From JAAXHH01 sp965225915 (GTDB lineage Bacteria; JAAXHH01): a stretch of DNA of 64,000 bases. The stretch covers positions 3,038,001-3,102,000 of the forward strand of contig OZ245326.1 of NCBI GenBank assembly GCA_965225915.1. Reading direction: 5' to 3'. The notes beneath the pieces are model-generated. The model did not search any database. It had not been told where the DNA came from and was given only the letters and a program-made list of their open reading frames with translations. The translations under genes and the position numbers were made by a program. Positions 1 to 8,640 of this stretch are shown in pieces (the first letter of the stretch is position 1; every line of letters begins with the position of its first letter).

Positions 1-38
1 GTAAACGGGACCTGGACGTTACCGACGAGTTCAAGTAA
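1..38 (+). CDS. C-terminal end of an upstream gene (partial, unidentified)
   Basis: Frame 3 is open from the window edge to a TAA at 36-38 and reads K-R-D-L-D-V-T-D-E-F-K. It ends 28 bases before the rplU start. Eleven residues are too few to name a family. Ribonuclease E/G often lies upstream of rplU, but nothing here proves it. Confidence 0.3.
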   Translation, partial: KRDLDVTDEFK

Positions 39-66
39 TGAGTCCCAACGGGAAAAGGAGTGATTG

Positions 67-393
67 ATGTACGCTGTCATCAAATCGGGCGGTCAACAGT
101 TTCGTGTCAACGAAGGGGACACGATAAAGGTTGAGAAGATATCGGCGGAAGTGGGTGACGAAATCACCATCGACGGGGTCCTACTCCTGGGTGGCGGAGA
201 GACGCTGGTAGGCACGCCGACGGTGGCCGGCGCCACCGTGACGGCGAAGGTAGCCGAACAGGGCCGGCATCCTAAAATCGTGGTATTCAAGATGAAACGC
301 CGTAAGAACTACCGCCGGAAAAACGGACACAGACAGGCCTATACCGCCCTCGAAATCACCGGCATCAACTACGACCCAACCGCATCCAACTGA
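67..393 (+). CDS. rplU: 50S ribosomal protein L21
   Basis: Large-subunit ribosomal protein that binds 23S rRNA next to L20. The product is 108 residues, the usual length. It opens MYAVIKSGGQQFRV and carries the family signature near residues 74-95 (VFKMKRRKNYRRKNGHRQ), a basic rRNA-binding stretch. The ATG at 67 is chosen over a TTG at 64 because it sits at a good distance from the AAAAGGAG at 53-60 and matches the family N-terminus. rpmA follows 18 bases downstream, the nearly universal rplU-rpmA pair. Confidence 0.97.
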   Translation: MYAVIKSGGQQFRVNEGDTIKVEKISAEVGDEITIDGVLLLGGGETLVGTPTVAGATVTAKVAEQGRHPKIVVFKMKRRKNYRRKNGHRQAYTALEITGINYDPTASN

Positions 394-411
394 TTGGAAA
401 GGAGCCTGGAC

Positions 412-666
412 ATGGCCCACAAGAAAGGTGTAGGCAGCTCTCGTAATGGAAGAGACAGCAATCCCAAGTTTCTGGGCGTGAAAACCGGAGACGGCATGCG
501 TGTGCGAGCCGGCAACATCCTGGTCCGGCAAAGGGGAACGCGTATTCTGCCCGGCAACAATGTGGGGCGCGGTAACGACGACACCCTCTTCGCTCTCGCG
601 GACGGTATCGTGCAGTTCCGCCGATACGGGAAAACCCGTACGCAGGTCCATATCGCCGACGGGTGA
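412..666 (+). CDS. rpmA: 50S ribosomal protein L27
   Basis: L27 reaches towards the peptidyl-transferase centre with its N-terminal tail. The 84-residue product starts MAHKKGVGSSRNGRDSNPK, the standard form without the cleavable N-terminal extension found in Firmicutes. The ATG at 412 follows GGAAAGGAG. An upstream in-frame TTG at 394 would add six residues foreign to the family and is rejected. It is co-transcribed with rplU. The usual third partner obgE is absent; a phosphohexomutase starts 4 bases after the stop. Confidence 0.97.
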   Translation: MAHKKGVGSSRNGRDSNPKFLGVKTGDGMRVRAGNILVRQRGTRILPGNNVGRGNDDTLFALADGIVQFRRYGKTRTQVHIADG

Positions 667-670
667 TCCC

Positions 671-2887
671 ATGGCGATGGACCACGCGATTATTCGGAAG
701 GCGGAAGCTGGAGTTTTCGCCTATCTCGCCGAGCAGTTTCGTCGTGGCCGGATTGATGAAGGTCTGTATCGCCAGGCCCGTCGTCACGTGGTCGCCAATC
801 TCCGCCACTGGTTGACCGATCCACACATTAATCGGTTGTCCCCGCGACTGAAAGACGGACTGAAAACCGCCGTTGAAGCGGCGAGGTGGCCCGAACTGGT
901 CGAAGCCTACGCGGACGAGATCAAGTTCGGCACCGCGGGAATTCGCGGCAAGGCCGCGATGACCGATGAAGAGTTGCAGATCCTCTCCCGCGAGGGGATG
1001 GACGCCCCTATCCTCAAGGGGCCGAATACCCTCAACAACATCGTACTCCTGCTGAAGTCCACTGGGGTGGCGAAATACGCCACCGATCACGGATTCAAGA
1101 CCATCGTCATCGGATATGACAGCCGGGTCGAGGGCCATTCCTTTGCCCGTTTGGTGTCCCGGGTTTTTCTCGCCGCGGGACTCAAGGTCTACTTCTTCGA
1201 CGAAGCCTGTCCTTATCCGGAAATGACCTTTGCCATTCCTAGCCTGGGTACCGACATGGGTATCCTGATTTCGGCCAGCCATAACGATCGAAGGTACAAC
1301 GGCTACAAGCTTTCGGCCGGTACGGGATCGCAATTTCCCCCACGGGTGCGGGCGACGATATACAACGAGTACATCCGAATAACGACACCGGCCGATATTA
1401 CGCTCATGGAATTCGAGGAAGCCGGTGTCGATCCGGATCACCCCGAAGACCCATTCCTGGACAGCAATAAACTAGTGTTCCTGGGCGGCGCCTCTCCACT
1501 GCCCGGATTCGAGTATCACGGCCGTCCCCTGGTCAACATCCACCAGATGCACCAGGATCAAATCAGGCGATTCATATCCGATCCTGAAATGATTCGGGCG
1601 TGGGCGCCCACCGTCAGCATGGGGTATTGCGCATTTCACGGCGCCGGTCGAAAGGCCGTGCCGCGGTTACTGGATGACTTCGGTTTTACCCGGGTTGAAA
1701 CGGTATCCAGGTACCAGCTGAACGAACTGAACGGACTGTTCCCCGCTTTTAAGGACCATCCCGAACAGCAACCCGATCCAGGTGATCCCGTGGCATCTGA
1801 AATCGCCGTGAATGCGTACAGGGAACAGTACGGCGCAGAAGCCCTGGAAAGCCTCGACATGCTGATTGGAACCGACCCGGACGCCGACCGGGCGGGACTC
1901 GTGATAAAGATCCCCCGGGAACAGCGCAGGTTTCATGACAATCGGTCCCATCAACTGCTGTCGGCGGACGACGCCTGGACCCTGCTGCTCTGGTATCGCC
2001 TGAGCCAGGGAGCCACGAACCACGGGGGAAGCCTGCCTCGGCAGGAGGAGGCGTTCATCGCACTATCCCACATCACGACCGACGCCCTGGTCTGTCTCGC
2101 GCGAAAGTACGGTCTGGGTGTCATTAAAACCTGGGTCGGTTTCGGCATGATCGCCAACGCGGTGGAACGAGTGTGGGCGGGAGACGATCTCTCGGACCCC
2201 CGGTTCAAGGATATCATCTATCAGACCGTGGATATGGATGAGAAGCCGCGAAGCTTCAATGTCGGCTGCCTGGAGCAGAGCAACGGATTCAGCATTCTGG
2301 GCGGGCCGCCGGCCACGTCCACCGCGATGGGGAGAAACGGGCACGTGCGCGACAAGGACGGGGTCTTCGCCTCCATCCTCCTTGCTGAAGTGGCGGCCTA
2401 TGCCGCCTCCAGGGGTACGACGGTCTACGACCTGATAGACGAGCAGATCTACCTGGATCCCGAAATCGGATGCTTCGTAACCGACGTTGAACCTGTTCCG
2501 CAATGGGGGGAATTCAAGGGACTGGAAGGGTTGACCCGGAAGATCGCTATCTTGAAACGGTGCGTGGAGTTGGGCGAACGCGTGCGGGACGGAGAATCCC
2601 TTTCGCTGAACGGTATCCCCGTACTCTCGTCGGAGACCTTTGTGGTGGGAAAGTACGCGGACGCGCACCAGTGGCCCGGGTTTCCCGATGAAGGCATTCG
2701 TTTCTACTTCGACGAGGATCGGCTCAATTACCTGACCGTGCGTCCTTCGGGTACTTCCCAGTGCTTCAGGTTCCACATTCAGTTGAAAGCGGAGAACCTG
2801 ACCCGAAACCGCCTGGCGGAAATCAAACACGAGACAAGGCTTCGAGCCCGGGGGATAATCACTGCAATGCGCGAACTCGTGATGTAG
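671..2887 (+). CDS. Phosphoglucomutase/phosphomannomutase family protein (long form)
   Basis: Alpha-D-phosphohexomutase, expected to interconvert hexose 1- and 6-phosphates in the cytoplasm. All active-site signatures are visible: the phosphoserine loop SASHND at residues 201-206 (Ser203), the metal loop DPDADR at 402-407, and the phosphate-binding loop RPSGT at 691-695. With a start at ATG 671 it has 738 residues, clearly longer than the common 450-580. The extra length is spread between the catalytic loop and the metal loop and in the region after it. The same frame is open upstream into rpmA, but that part overlaps a certain gene. An alternative start is ATG 677. Glucose versus mannose preference cannot be read from the sequence. 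Confidence 0.88.
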   Translation: MAMDHAIIRKAEAGVFAYLAEQFRRGRIDEGLYRQARRHVVANLRHWLTDPHINRLSPRLKDGLKTAVEAARWPELVEAYADEIKFGTAGIRGKAAMTDEELQILSREGMDAPILKGPNTLNNIVLLLKSTGVAKYATDHGFKTIVIGYDSRVEGHSFARLVSRVFLAAGLKVYFFDEACPYPEMTFAIPSLGTDMGILISASHNDRRYNGYKLSAGTGSQFPPRVRATIYNEYIRITTPADITLMEFEEAGVDPDHPEDPFLDSNKLVFLGGASPLPGFEYHGRPLVNIHQMHQDQIRRFISDPEMIRAWAPTVSMGYCAFHGAGRKAVPRLLDDFGFTRVETVSRYQLNELNGLFPAFKDHPEQQPDPGDPVASEIAVNAYREQYGAEALESLDMLIGTDPDADRAGLVIKIPREQRRFHDNRSHQLLSADDAWTLLLWYRLSQGATNHGGSLPRQEEAFIALSHITTDALVCLARKYGLGVIKTWVGFGMIANAVERVWAGDDLSDPRFKDIIYQTVDMDEKPRSFNVGCLEQSNGFSILGGPPATSTAMGRNGHVRDKDGVFASILLAEVAAYAASRGTTVYDLIDEQIYLDPEIGCFVTDVEPVPQWGEFKGLEGLTRKIAILKRCVELGERVRDGESLSLNGIPVLSSETFVVGKYADAHQWPGFPDEGIRFYFDEDRLNYLTVRPSGTSQCFRFHIQLKAENLTRNRLAEIKHETRLRARGIITAMRELVM

Positions 2888-2930
2888 GGTTCTTCAAACC
2901 AGTGCGGGGTGATGGGTTGTGCGGATGCCG

Positions 2931-4751
2931 CTATATGGCGAAAAAGGACCTGAGGTTGTTCTCGATGTCCGCGTTGTCACGCAGCTTGGACAGCCATTCC
3001 GCGTATAACTGATTCTGCTTCTGCAACAGTAACTGCCGTTTCAGGCTATCCTTCATCACTTCGAAGGTCGATTCGTCGATCGGCTCCCTCGTTTCCAACT
3101 GAATCAGGTAATAGCCCCGTTCCCCTTTGACCAGTTCGCTGAGCGCACCGGTTTCGACCAGTTGGAAGGCCCCCTTGATGAAGGCCAGATCCTGGCCGAT
3201 TCGAGGGATGAACGCCTGTTGCCGGGTGATGGGATCTGTGGTGGCGAGCCGGTCCGCCCAGTCACCGGTCAATGCGTCCAGGTTCCCGCTGCCCAGGCTT
3301 GCACGGACCTCTTCTCCCTGCGCCCTGGCCGTTTCCATTTTCTGTTCCCGAACCAGGATAGACCGGATGCGAAGATCCACTTCCTCAAGGGGCAGCACGC
3401 CGGCGGGTATTACACCAGTGTTCGCGAGTACGAAAAAACCATTGGGGTTTTCAAGTATCTCGCTTATATCCCCGGGTTCGGAGCCGAAGGCGAAGGACGA
3501 AGCGCCAGCCAGGTACCCGATGCGGGGGATGAACCCGTCGGGACGGTCGGCAAAATACCCGGTGGTCTCGGCTTGCAGGGAATCCGGCATGCTCCCGGCG
3601 GCTTCGTCCAGATTGCTTTCGAGCGCGCGGGTCTGCAGCTGCCTCGCCTCGTCGAGAAGCGTGTTCAGGGTCTGCTGCCCGGTGATGGTTTTCAAGAGGA
3701 TGTGGCGGGCGCGAACCTGTTCCTCACCATCCTGAACCCGATTCTCCTCCACTTGTATTATGTGCCATCCAGATTGTGTATTTACGGGTTTTGAAATGGA
3801 ACCGGGCGGGGTTTCAAAGGCGACCGCTTCGAATTCCGGGACCATCGTGTTTCTACCAAAAAACCCCAGGTCTCCGCCATTGGACGCATTGGACGGGTCC
3901 TCGGAGAAATCCCTGGCCAGCGTTTCGAAATCGGCGCCGTTCTCGAGCTGAACGTAGAGCTCGTCGATCTGCCGTTCGACGCGCTGAGAATCTGCTACGC
4001 TTGGCTGTTTCGGAAACATGACGAAGGACAGTGAAACCTGGGAATCCTCCATGAACTCGTCGGTGTGTTCCGCATAGTATGCGGCGATGCCGTCGTCGGA
4101 AATCGATTCCGGCGCCACATCAAGGTCTTCGGGATCGAAAAAGAGGTACTTCGCCGTCAATTTCTCGTTCTGGTTCACTAAGGCCTGGCGGGCTTCCAGG
4201 TCGGTGACGCGGGCGACGGATATCACCCGGTTGATGACCTTCTGCCGAGGCAGCAGCATGCGAAACTGGTCTTCCAGGTACGCCCAGCCTTCAACCGTTG
4301 GATCGTTCAGCGCCTGGAGATATCTGGTCTGGTCGAACTCGCCATCCGTTTTGAAGATCTCCTGCTGCTTGACGAATTCCGGTGGATTGGACCGGATCGC
4401 TTCGAGTATTTCGGCGTCCGTGACAACGATACGGTGTTTTCCAATGTTCTGTTCCAGCAGCGTGAGGTCGACTCGCCTGTCCCATACCTCGTTGATGATC
4501 TCGCGGCTACGAAACTCGTCGAGGCTTCCGCCCTGCTGTTGACGGGTCATTTCCTGCAACTGTTCCACTTCAAACCGGAGCTCTTCATAGGACACCGTCT
4601 CGCCGTTGATCGATCCCACGGTGTTCTGACCACCGGGACCCCTGCCCGCCATGTCAGCACCCCATTCCAGGCCGATCAGCCCGATGAAGGCAATCACGAG
4701 GATGATCATGACGACGTGGGTTCTTTCCCTCAAAAGTTGCATTAAAGCCAT
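2931..4751 (-). CDS. ppiD: PpiD/SurA-like peptidyl-prolyl isomerase, membrane-anchored foldase
   Basis: Periplasmic folding helper tethered to the inner membrane. The 606-residue product has one N-terminal membrane segment (about residues 11-30), a SurA-N-like chaperone region (about 35-200), a parvulin-type rotamase domain (about 225-350, with the typical GGDLGFFGRNTMVPEFE and SGWHIIQVEE stretches) and a second parvulin-like C-terminal part. The start at 4751 is chosen because AAGGAG precedes it on the - strand; an in-frame ATG at 4775 lies before that site. It is convergent with the phosphohexomutase and divergent from rpmE. PpiD is the best family match; a SurA-type assignment is possible. 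Confidence 0.88.
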   Translation of the reverse strand: MALMQLLRERTHVVMIILVIAFIGLIGLEWGADMAGRGPGGQNTVGSINGETVSYEELRFEVEQLQEMTRQQQGGSLDEFRSREIINEVWDRRVDLTLLEQNIGKHRIVVTDAEILEAIRSNPPEFVKQQEIFKTDGEFDQTRYLQALNDPTVEGWAYLEDQFRMLLPRQKVINRVISVARVTDLEARQALVNQNEKLTAKYLFFDPEDLDVAPESISDDGIAAYYAEHTDEFMEDSQVSLSFVMFPKQPSVADSQRVERQIDELYVQLENGADFETLARDFSEDPSNASNGGDLGFFGRNTMVPEFEAVAFETPPGSISKPVNTQSGWHIIQVEENRVQDGEEQVRARHILLKTITGQQTLNTLLDEARQLQTRALESNLDEAAGSMPDSLQAETTGYFADRPDGFIPRIGYLAGASSFAFGSEPGDISEILENPNGFFVLANTGVIPAGVLPLEEVDLRIRSILVREQKMETARAQGEEVRASLGSGNLDALTGDWADRLATTDPITRQQAFIPRIGQDLAFIKGAFQLVETGALSELVKGERGYYLIQLETREPIDESTFEVMKDSLKRQLLLQKQNQLYAEWLSKLRDNADIENNLRSFFAI

Positions 4752-4896
4752 CTTGCCACTGCTCCTTGCGTACATTAATCGTTAGTGTATTCTGGGTAAT
4801 TCGGACCGTTTCTCAAAAGACACGTAAATATAACGGGCCGGCGATCCATCGGCAACTCATTTGTCCCTGTAGAGCCGGAATGCAAGGAAAAGATGC

Positions 4897-4925
4897 TTGA
4901 CAGCCCGAAATCTACCGCCTATTTT
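4897..4925 (+). promoter_or_regulatory. Predicted promoter of rpmE
   Basis: A perfect -35 TTGACA (4897-4902), a 17-base spacer and -10 TATTTT (4920-4925) lie about 75 bases before the rpmE start. The -10 region also reads TATTTTTG, which fits the TAnnTTTG element described for Bacteroidota. The rest of the 249-base ppiD-rpmE gap shows no gene. Confidence 0.65.
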
Positions 4926-5000
4926 TGCCTGGACGCTGATTATAGCTGCGCCCGGTGTTTTTGATCCTCACTGGCCGAAGAACACAAGGAGTTAAGATTC

Positions 5001-5204
5001 ATGAAAAGCGGTATTCATCCGGATTACAAGGAAATCATGGTAACCTGCGCCTGTGGCAATACTTTCCAGACGCGCTCGACGATTGACACGATACACGTGG
5101 AGATCTGTTCGGCCTGCCATCCCTTCTACACGGGGAAGCAGAAAATGATCGATAGCGCGGGCCGCGTGGAACGCTTCAACAGGAAATACGGTATCAACAA
5201 GTAA
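5001..5204 (+). CDS. rpmE: 50S ribosomal protein L31, zinc-binding type
   Basis: The 67-residue product starts MKSGIHPDYKEIMVTCACG. Cys16, Cys18, Cys36 and Cys39 form the zinc-ribbon ligands of the C+ type of L31, the form usually replaced by a zinc-free paralogue under zinc starvation. AAGGAG lies just before the ATG. It precedes prfA and prmC, a gene order common in many bacteria. Confidence 0.96.
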   Translation: MKSGIHPDYKEIMVTCACGNTFQTRSTIDTIHVEICSACHPFYTGKQKMIDSAGRVERFNRKYGINK

Positions 5205-5251
5205 ATCACGACCGAAGTTGCCGTCCCCGGCCATGCGCCGCAGATCTGGTG

Positions 5252-5296
5252 GACCGCATGGTCCGCACGGCTCGCACAGTCCGCACAGTCCGCGAC
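5252..5296 (+). repeat. Five degenerate 9-bp tandem units between rpmE and prfA
   Basis: Successive 9-base units read GACCGCATG, GTCCGCACG, GCTCGCACA, GTCCGCACA and GTCCGCGAC. They fill part of the 132-base gap before prfA. They lie outside any convincing gene and may reflect replication slippage or a leader structure. Confidence 0.6.
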
Positions 5297-5336
5297 CGTC
5301 GGGCGCCGTCTCTCCCCTTACCGCTTCCATGCCTCC

Positions 5337-6419
5337 ATGCTACTGCATCAGCTCGAACACATCGTTCAACGCTTCGAATCCCTCGACCGTCTGCTGTCGG
5401 AGCCGTCCGTAACCTCGAATCCGCAGAAACTTCGCGATCTTGGACGTGAGTACCGCGAACTGACCCCGGTAATCGGTCAGTACCGCGTGTACCGAAAGGT
5501 GCTGGAAGACCTTGAATCAGCCCGGTCGGTGCTGCAGGAGTCCGATTCCGATCCCGACATGGCCGAACTGGCCCGGGACGAAGTGGACAGCCTGGACCGG
5601 GAAAAGACGGTCCTGGAGCAAGAACTCACCCGGATGCTCGTTCCCAAGGATCCCGAGGACGGGAGAAACATCATCTGCGAGATCCGGGCCGGGACAGGGG
5701 GCGATGAAGCCGCTATTTTCGCCGGGGAACTGTACCGCATGTACAGCAGGTACGCGGAAAGTCGAGGCTGGCGAACGGAAACCCTGAACTCGAGCGGCGC
5801 TGAAAAGGGCGGTGTGAAGGAAGTGATCTTCCAGATCGAGGGCAAGGGCGTCTACGGCAAGTTGAAGAACGAAAGCGGGGTCCATCGCGTGCAGCGGGTT
5901 CCCGTAACGGAAACGCAGGGGCGGGTGCACACCTCCGCCGCATCGGTGGTTATCCTTCCGGAAGCGGAGGACGTGGAAGTGGAAATCGACGAGAAGAAAG
6001 ATCTGGTTTTCGACGTATTCCGTTCCTCCGGCCCGGGCGGCCAGAGTGTCAATACAACGGATTCGGCGGTGCGCATCACCCATAGCCCGACCGGGTTGGT
6101 CGTATCGTGCCAGGATGAGAAATCGCAGCACAAGAACAAGGCCAAGGCCATGAAGGTGCTTCGCGCCCGTCTACTCGATCTGGCCCGCCAGGAACAGGAA
6201 GACGAAAAGGCGAGCAGCCGCAGGTCCCAGGTGAGATCCGGCGATCGCAGCGAGAAAATCCGGACCTATAATTTCCCGCAGGGACGGGTCACAGATCATC
6301 GTATAGGTTTGACGCTGTACAAGATCGACCAGATCATGGAAGGCGGCATCGAAGAGATTACACAATCCCTGGCGAAAGCGGAACAGGCGGAAAAGATGGC
6401 ACAGTTGACTTCGACATGA
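5337..6419 (+). CDS. prfA: Peptide chain release factor 1
   Basis: Recognises UAA and UAG stop codons and triggers release of the finished peptide. The 360-residue product has the standard length. The stop-codon recognition motif PVT at 189-191 is the PxT form of RF1, not the SPF of RF2. The catalytic GGQ is at 234-236 within SSGPGGQSVNTTDSAVR. The start at 5337 gives the usual coiled N-terminal domain. prmC, whose product methylates the GGQ glutamine, begins 13 bases after the stop, so the two are almost certainly co-transcribed. Confidence 0.97.
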   Translation: MLLHQLEHIVQRFESLDRLLSEPSVTSNPQKLRDLGREYRELTPVIGQYRVYRKVLEDLESARSVLQESDSDPDMAELARDEVDSLDREKTVLEQELTRMLVPKDPEDGRNIICEIRAGTGGDEAAIFAGELYRMYSRYAESRGWRTETLNSSGAEKGGVKEVIFQIEGKGVYGKLKNESGVHRVQRVPVTETQGRVHTSAASVVILPEAEDVEVEIDEKKDLVFDVFRSSGPGGQSVNTTDSAVRITHSPTGLVVSCQDEKSQHKNKAKAMKVLRARLLDLARQEQEDEKASSRRSQVRSGDRSEKIRTYNFPQGRVTDHRIGLTLYKIDQIMEGGIEEITQSLAKAEQAEKMAQLTST

Positions 6420-6432
6420 TTCCATCCCGCGG

Positions 6433-7416
6433 ATGCTTTCCATGAAAGATTTTGAATTCCCCCCCTCTTTGACCTTTCTCCAGGCGGTAAACTGGGCGAC
6501 GAGGCAGCTGGATTCGCTGTCGATACCCAGTAGCAGAGTGGAATCGGAACTCATGCTTGGAAAGGTTTGCGCATCAAGCCGCCTGGATCTTTACCTGATG
6601 CGCGAAAGGCGGCTCGACCGGCTGGAGTCCTCCAGGTTTTCGACGCTGGTCTCCCGAAGGATGCGCGGTGAGCCCGTACAGTATCTCACCGGAACCACGG
6701 AGTTTTACGGACGCGAATTCGTTGTATCACCCGCCGTGCTGATCCCCCGTCCGGAGACGGAACTGATCGTGGACCACGTGCGGCCTTTTTTGAAAGATCG
6801 GGTCCGCCACCTGTCGATGGAACCGGCCATGAATACCGGTCCGCGGAAAACCGGCGAGACGCCATTTGGTCTCTCCGCGAGATTCGCGGATATCGGCACG
6901 GGATCGGGCGTCCTTGCGGTTACACTCGCCCTGGAGTGTCCTTCTGTACTGGGTTACGCGACCGACGTTTCCGAAGTGGCCCTGGGTATCGCGCGTAAGA
7001 ATGCCAAATGCCTTTTGACGGACGATCGCCGGCTGCGCTTCCTTCGGGGTTCGTTGCTGTCTCCGTTGAAACCCTGGTCGATCCCTGGGATGGACCTGAT
7101 CGTATCCAATCCCCCTTATATCACTACCCGCGAAATGGATCGTCTGCCGGATGAGATACGTCGTTTTGAGCCCGAAATAGCGCTGGACGGCGGCGAAGAC
7201 GGATTGGACTTCTATCGCGGCCTCATCGACGAAGCCCCTGGGTATTTGCAAAAAGGCGGGATGATCGCCGTGGAGATCGGCACGGAACAATCCGTGGCGG
7301 TTACCCGTTTAATGGTTGATCGCGGCGTGTACGGAAGCATCCGGGTCGTCAAAGATTACAACGGATTTGACCGAATCGTGTCCGCCATTTACGCCGGTTT
7401 ATCTCGGCGTCATTGA
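6433..7416 (+). CDS. prmC: Release factor glutamine N5-methyltransferase
   Basis: Transfers a methyl group from S-adenosylmethionine to the Gln of the GGQ motif in release factors. The 327-residue protein has the PrmC N-terminal helical domain (about 1-90), a SAM-binding core beginning at DIGTGSGVLAVTLALE, and the catalytic NPPY at 226-229. A start at ATG 6442 is also possible. A stretch of about 25 residues (around 125-150) before the SAM core looks like a lineage-specific insertion. It lies in the prfA-prmC-proC run. Confidence 0.95.
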   Translation: MLSMKDFEFPPSLTFLQAVNWATRQLDSLSIPSSRVESELMLGKVCASSRLDLYLMRERRLDRLESSRFSTLVSRRMRGEPVQYLTGTTEFYGREFVVSPAVLIPRPETELIVDHVRPFLKDRVRHLSMEPAMNTGPRKTGETPFGLSARFADIGTGSGVLAVTLALECPSVLGYATDVSEVALGIARKNAKCLLTDDRRLRFLRGSLLSPLKPWSIPGMDLIVSNPPYITTREMDRLPDEIRRFEPEIALDGGEDGLDFYRGLIDEAPGYLQKGGMIAVEIGTEQSVAVTRLMVDRGVYGSIRVVKDYNGFDRIVSAIYAGLSRRH

Positions 7417-7430
7417 CCGGAAGGTGAAAA

Positions 7431-8252
7431 ATGCTGAAAAACAACAGTCGCATCATGATACTCGGAACGGGAAACATGGGAACCTGCCTTCTCGGCGGTA
7501 TTCGCAGGGCGAATCTCGTGCCTCCAGATCAAATCGTGATCACCGGACAGCGTGCGGATCACCTCAACGCCGTCGCGGACGAATGGGGCGTGCGCTGGAC
7601 CACGGACAACCGGGAAGCGGTGCGTGAGGCCGACGTAATCATGATATGTCTCAAGCCACAGGCCATTGACCGTACAATGGACCAGGTGCGCGACTGCCTG
7701 CGGCCAGATCAACTGCTTATTACGATTGCGGCGGGGGTGACGACTGAGGGGATTACCGATATGGTACGCACCGAGAATCCCGTCGTGCGGGTCATGCCGA
7801 ATATCGCCTCTCTCGTGGATGAAGGAGCCGCGGCCATTACCCTGGGCAGATATGCCAAAGACGAGCATAAGCAGGTAGCAGCCCAGGTTTTCAAGGCGGT
7901 GGGTCGCGTCGTTTTCGTAAACGAACATCTGATGGACGCCGTTACCGGTCTCAGTGGAAGTGGCCCCGCCTATATATATATGGTAATAGAGGCCCTTTCC
8001 GACGGCGGTGTCAAAATGGGACTGCCCAGGGATGTCGCACTGGACCTGGCGGCCCAGACTGTGCTCGGTGCCGCACGGCTGATCCAGGAGACCGGTCAGC
8101 ATCCCGCGGTGTTGCGCGACCAGGTCCTGACGCCGGGAGGTACTACCATAGCGGCGGTGCACGACCTGGAAATCCGTGGACTGCGCAGCATGTTGATCAG
8201 CGCGGTCGAAACCGCCACACTGCGATCGAAGGAACTCCGGGATGGCAAATAG
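7431..8252 (+). CDS. proC: Pyrroline-5-carboxylate reductase
   Basis: Catalyses the last step of proline synthesis, the NAD(P)H-dependent reduction of pyrroline-5-carboxylate. The 273-residue protein begins with a Rossmann fold (ILGTGNMGTCLLGG near residues 8-21). It has the family C-terminal signature GLSGSGPAYIYMVIEALSDG and the GGTT turn near the end. The ATG at 7431 is preceded by GGAAGG. It lies 14 bases after prmC and is the last gene before a long AT-richer regulatory gap. Confidence 0.96.
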   Translation: MLKNNSRIMILGTGNMGTCLLGGIRRANLVPPDQIVITGQRADHLNAVADEWGVRWTTDNREAVREADVIMICLKPQAIDRTMDQVRDCLRPDQLLITIAAGVTTEGITDMVRTENPVVRVMPNIASLVDEGAAAITLGRYAKDEHKQVAAQVFKAVGRVVFVNEHLMDAVTGLSGSGPAYIYMVIEALSDGGVKMGLPRDVALDLAAQTVLGAARLIQETGQHPAVLRDQVLTPGGTTIAAVHDLEIRGLRSMLISAVETATLRSKELRDGK

Positions 8253-8371
8253 GCACTCCCCGGTTTGGCCAGTTCAACCCGGCTGTCGTAAGTAGGCAAC
8301 ATACCCCGCAGCAGATCGTCGCGATGTAGAAACAGCCTTCGCCTAACTATTTTTCACAAAAAAAACTACAC

Positions 8372-8424
8372 AAGAACCCGGGCTTCCCGATCCAGAGGAT
8401 TTTGCCTGATTGGGAGGTTCTTTT
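8372..8424 (+). terminator. Bulged hairpin with T-run after proC
   Basis: The outer arms AAGAACC (8372-8378) and GGTTCTT (8416-8422) pair perfectly. The inner arms TCCCGATC (8385-8392) and GATTGGGA (8408-8415) pair with one G-T. A six-base 5' bulge and a 15-base loop complete the structure, which is followed by TTTT. It could end the prfA-prmC-proC transcript. A structured cis-regulatory RNA is the alternative. Confidence 0.5.
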
Positions 8425-8584
8425 GCGCTGCAAACGCTATATAGTGTCATAAATACGCGTAAACCGAAGTATGTAGTGTCAACATATGATGTGTATATAT
8501 ATTGACTTAGTCTTTTGAGCACTTTGAGGTTACGGAGGTTTCCTTATCCAAAGGTAAAGAAAATCGATGTAAGTCTATTTTTTG

Positions 8585-8613
8585 TTGACAATATGGGGGG
8601 CATAATGTAGAAT
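8585..8613 (+). promoter_or_regulatory. Near-consensus promoter of the division and wall cluster
   Basis: TTGACA (8585-8590), a 17-base spacer and TAGAAT (8608-8613) make this one of the best sigma-70-like promoters in the window. Transcription would start near 8620, inside the MraZ box array, leaving a leader of about 115 bases. The surrounding gap 8253-8736 (484 bases) is AT-richer than the genes. Apart from the hairpin, promoter and boxes it shows two copies of TAGTGTCA (8442 and 8474), an isolated TATAGT at 8670, and no gene. Confidence 0.75.
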
Positions 8614-8615
8614 AG

Positions 8616-8640
8616 TGGGTAGAAGTGGGGCAACGTGGGT
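8616..8640 (+). promoter_or_regulatory. MraZ operator: three TGGGN boxes at 10-bp period
   Basis: TGGGT at 8616, TGGGG at 8626 and TGGGT at 8636, each preceded by G, are direct repeats with five-base spacers, so all lie on one helix face. This matches the TGGGN-N5 repeat array bound by E. coli MraZ. The array covers the predicted transcription start, so binding of MraZ (encoded just downstream) would repress its own operon. Confidence 0.8.

Noticed and set aside
365..1441. Long open frame on the - strand opposite the phosphohexomutase
   Set aside because: It has no recognisable domain and lies antisense to a gene with all active-site motifs; it is a shadow of GC-rich codon use.
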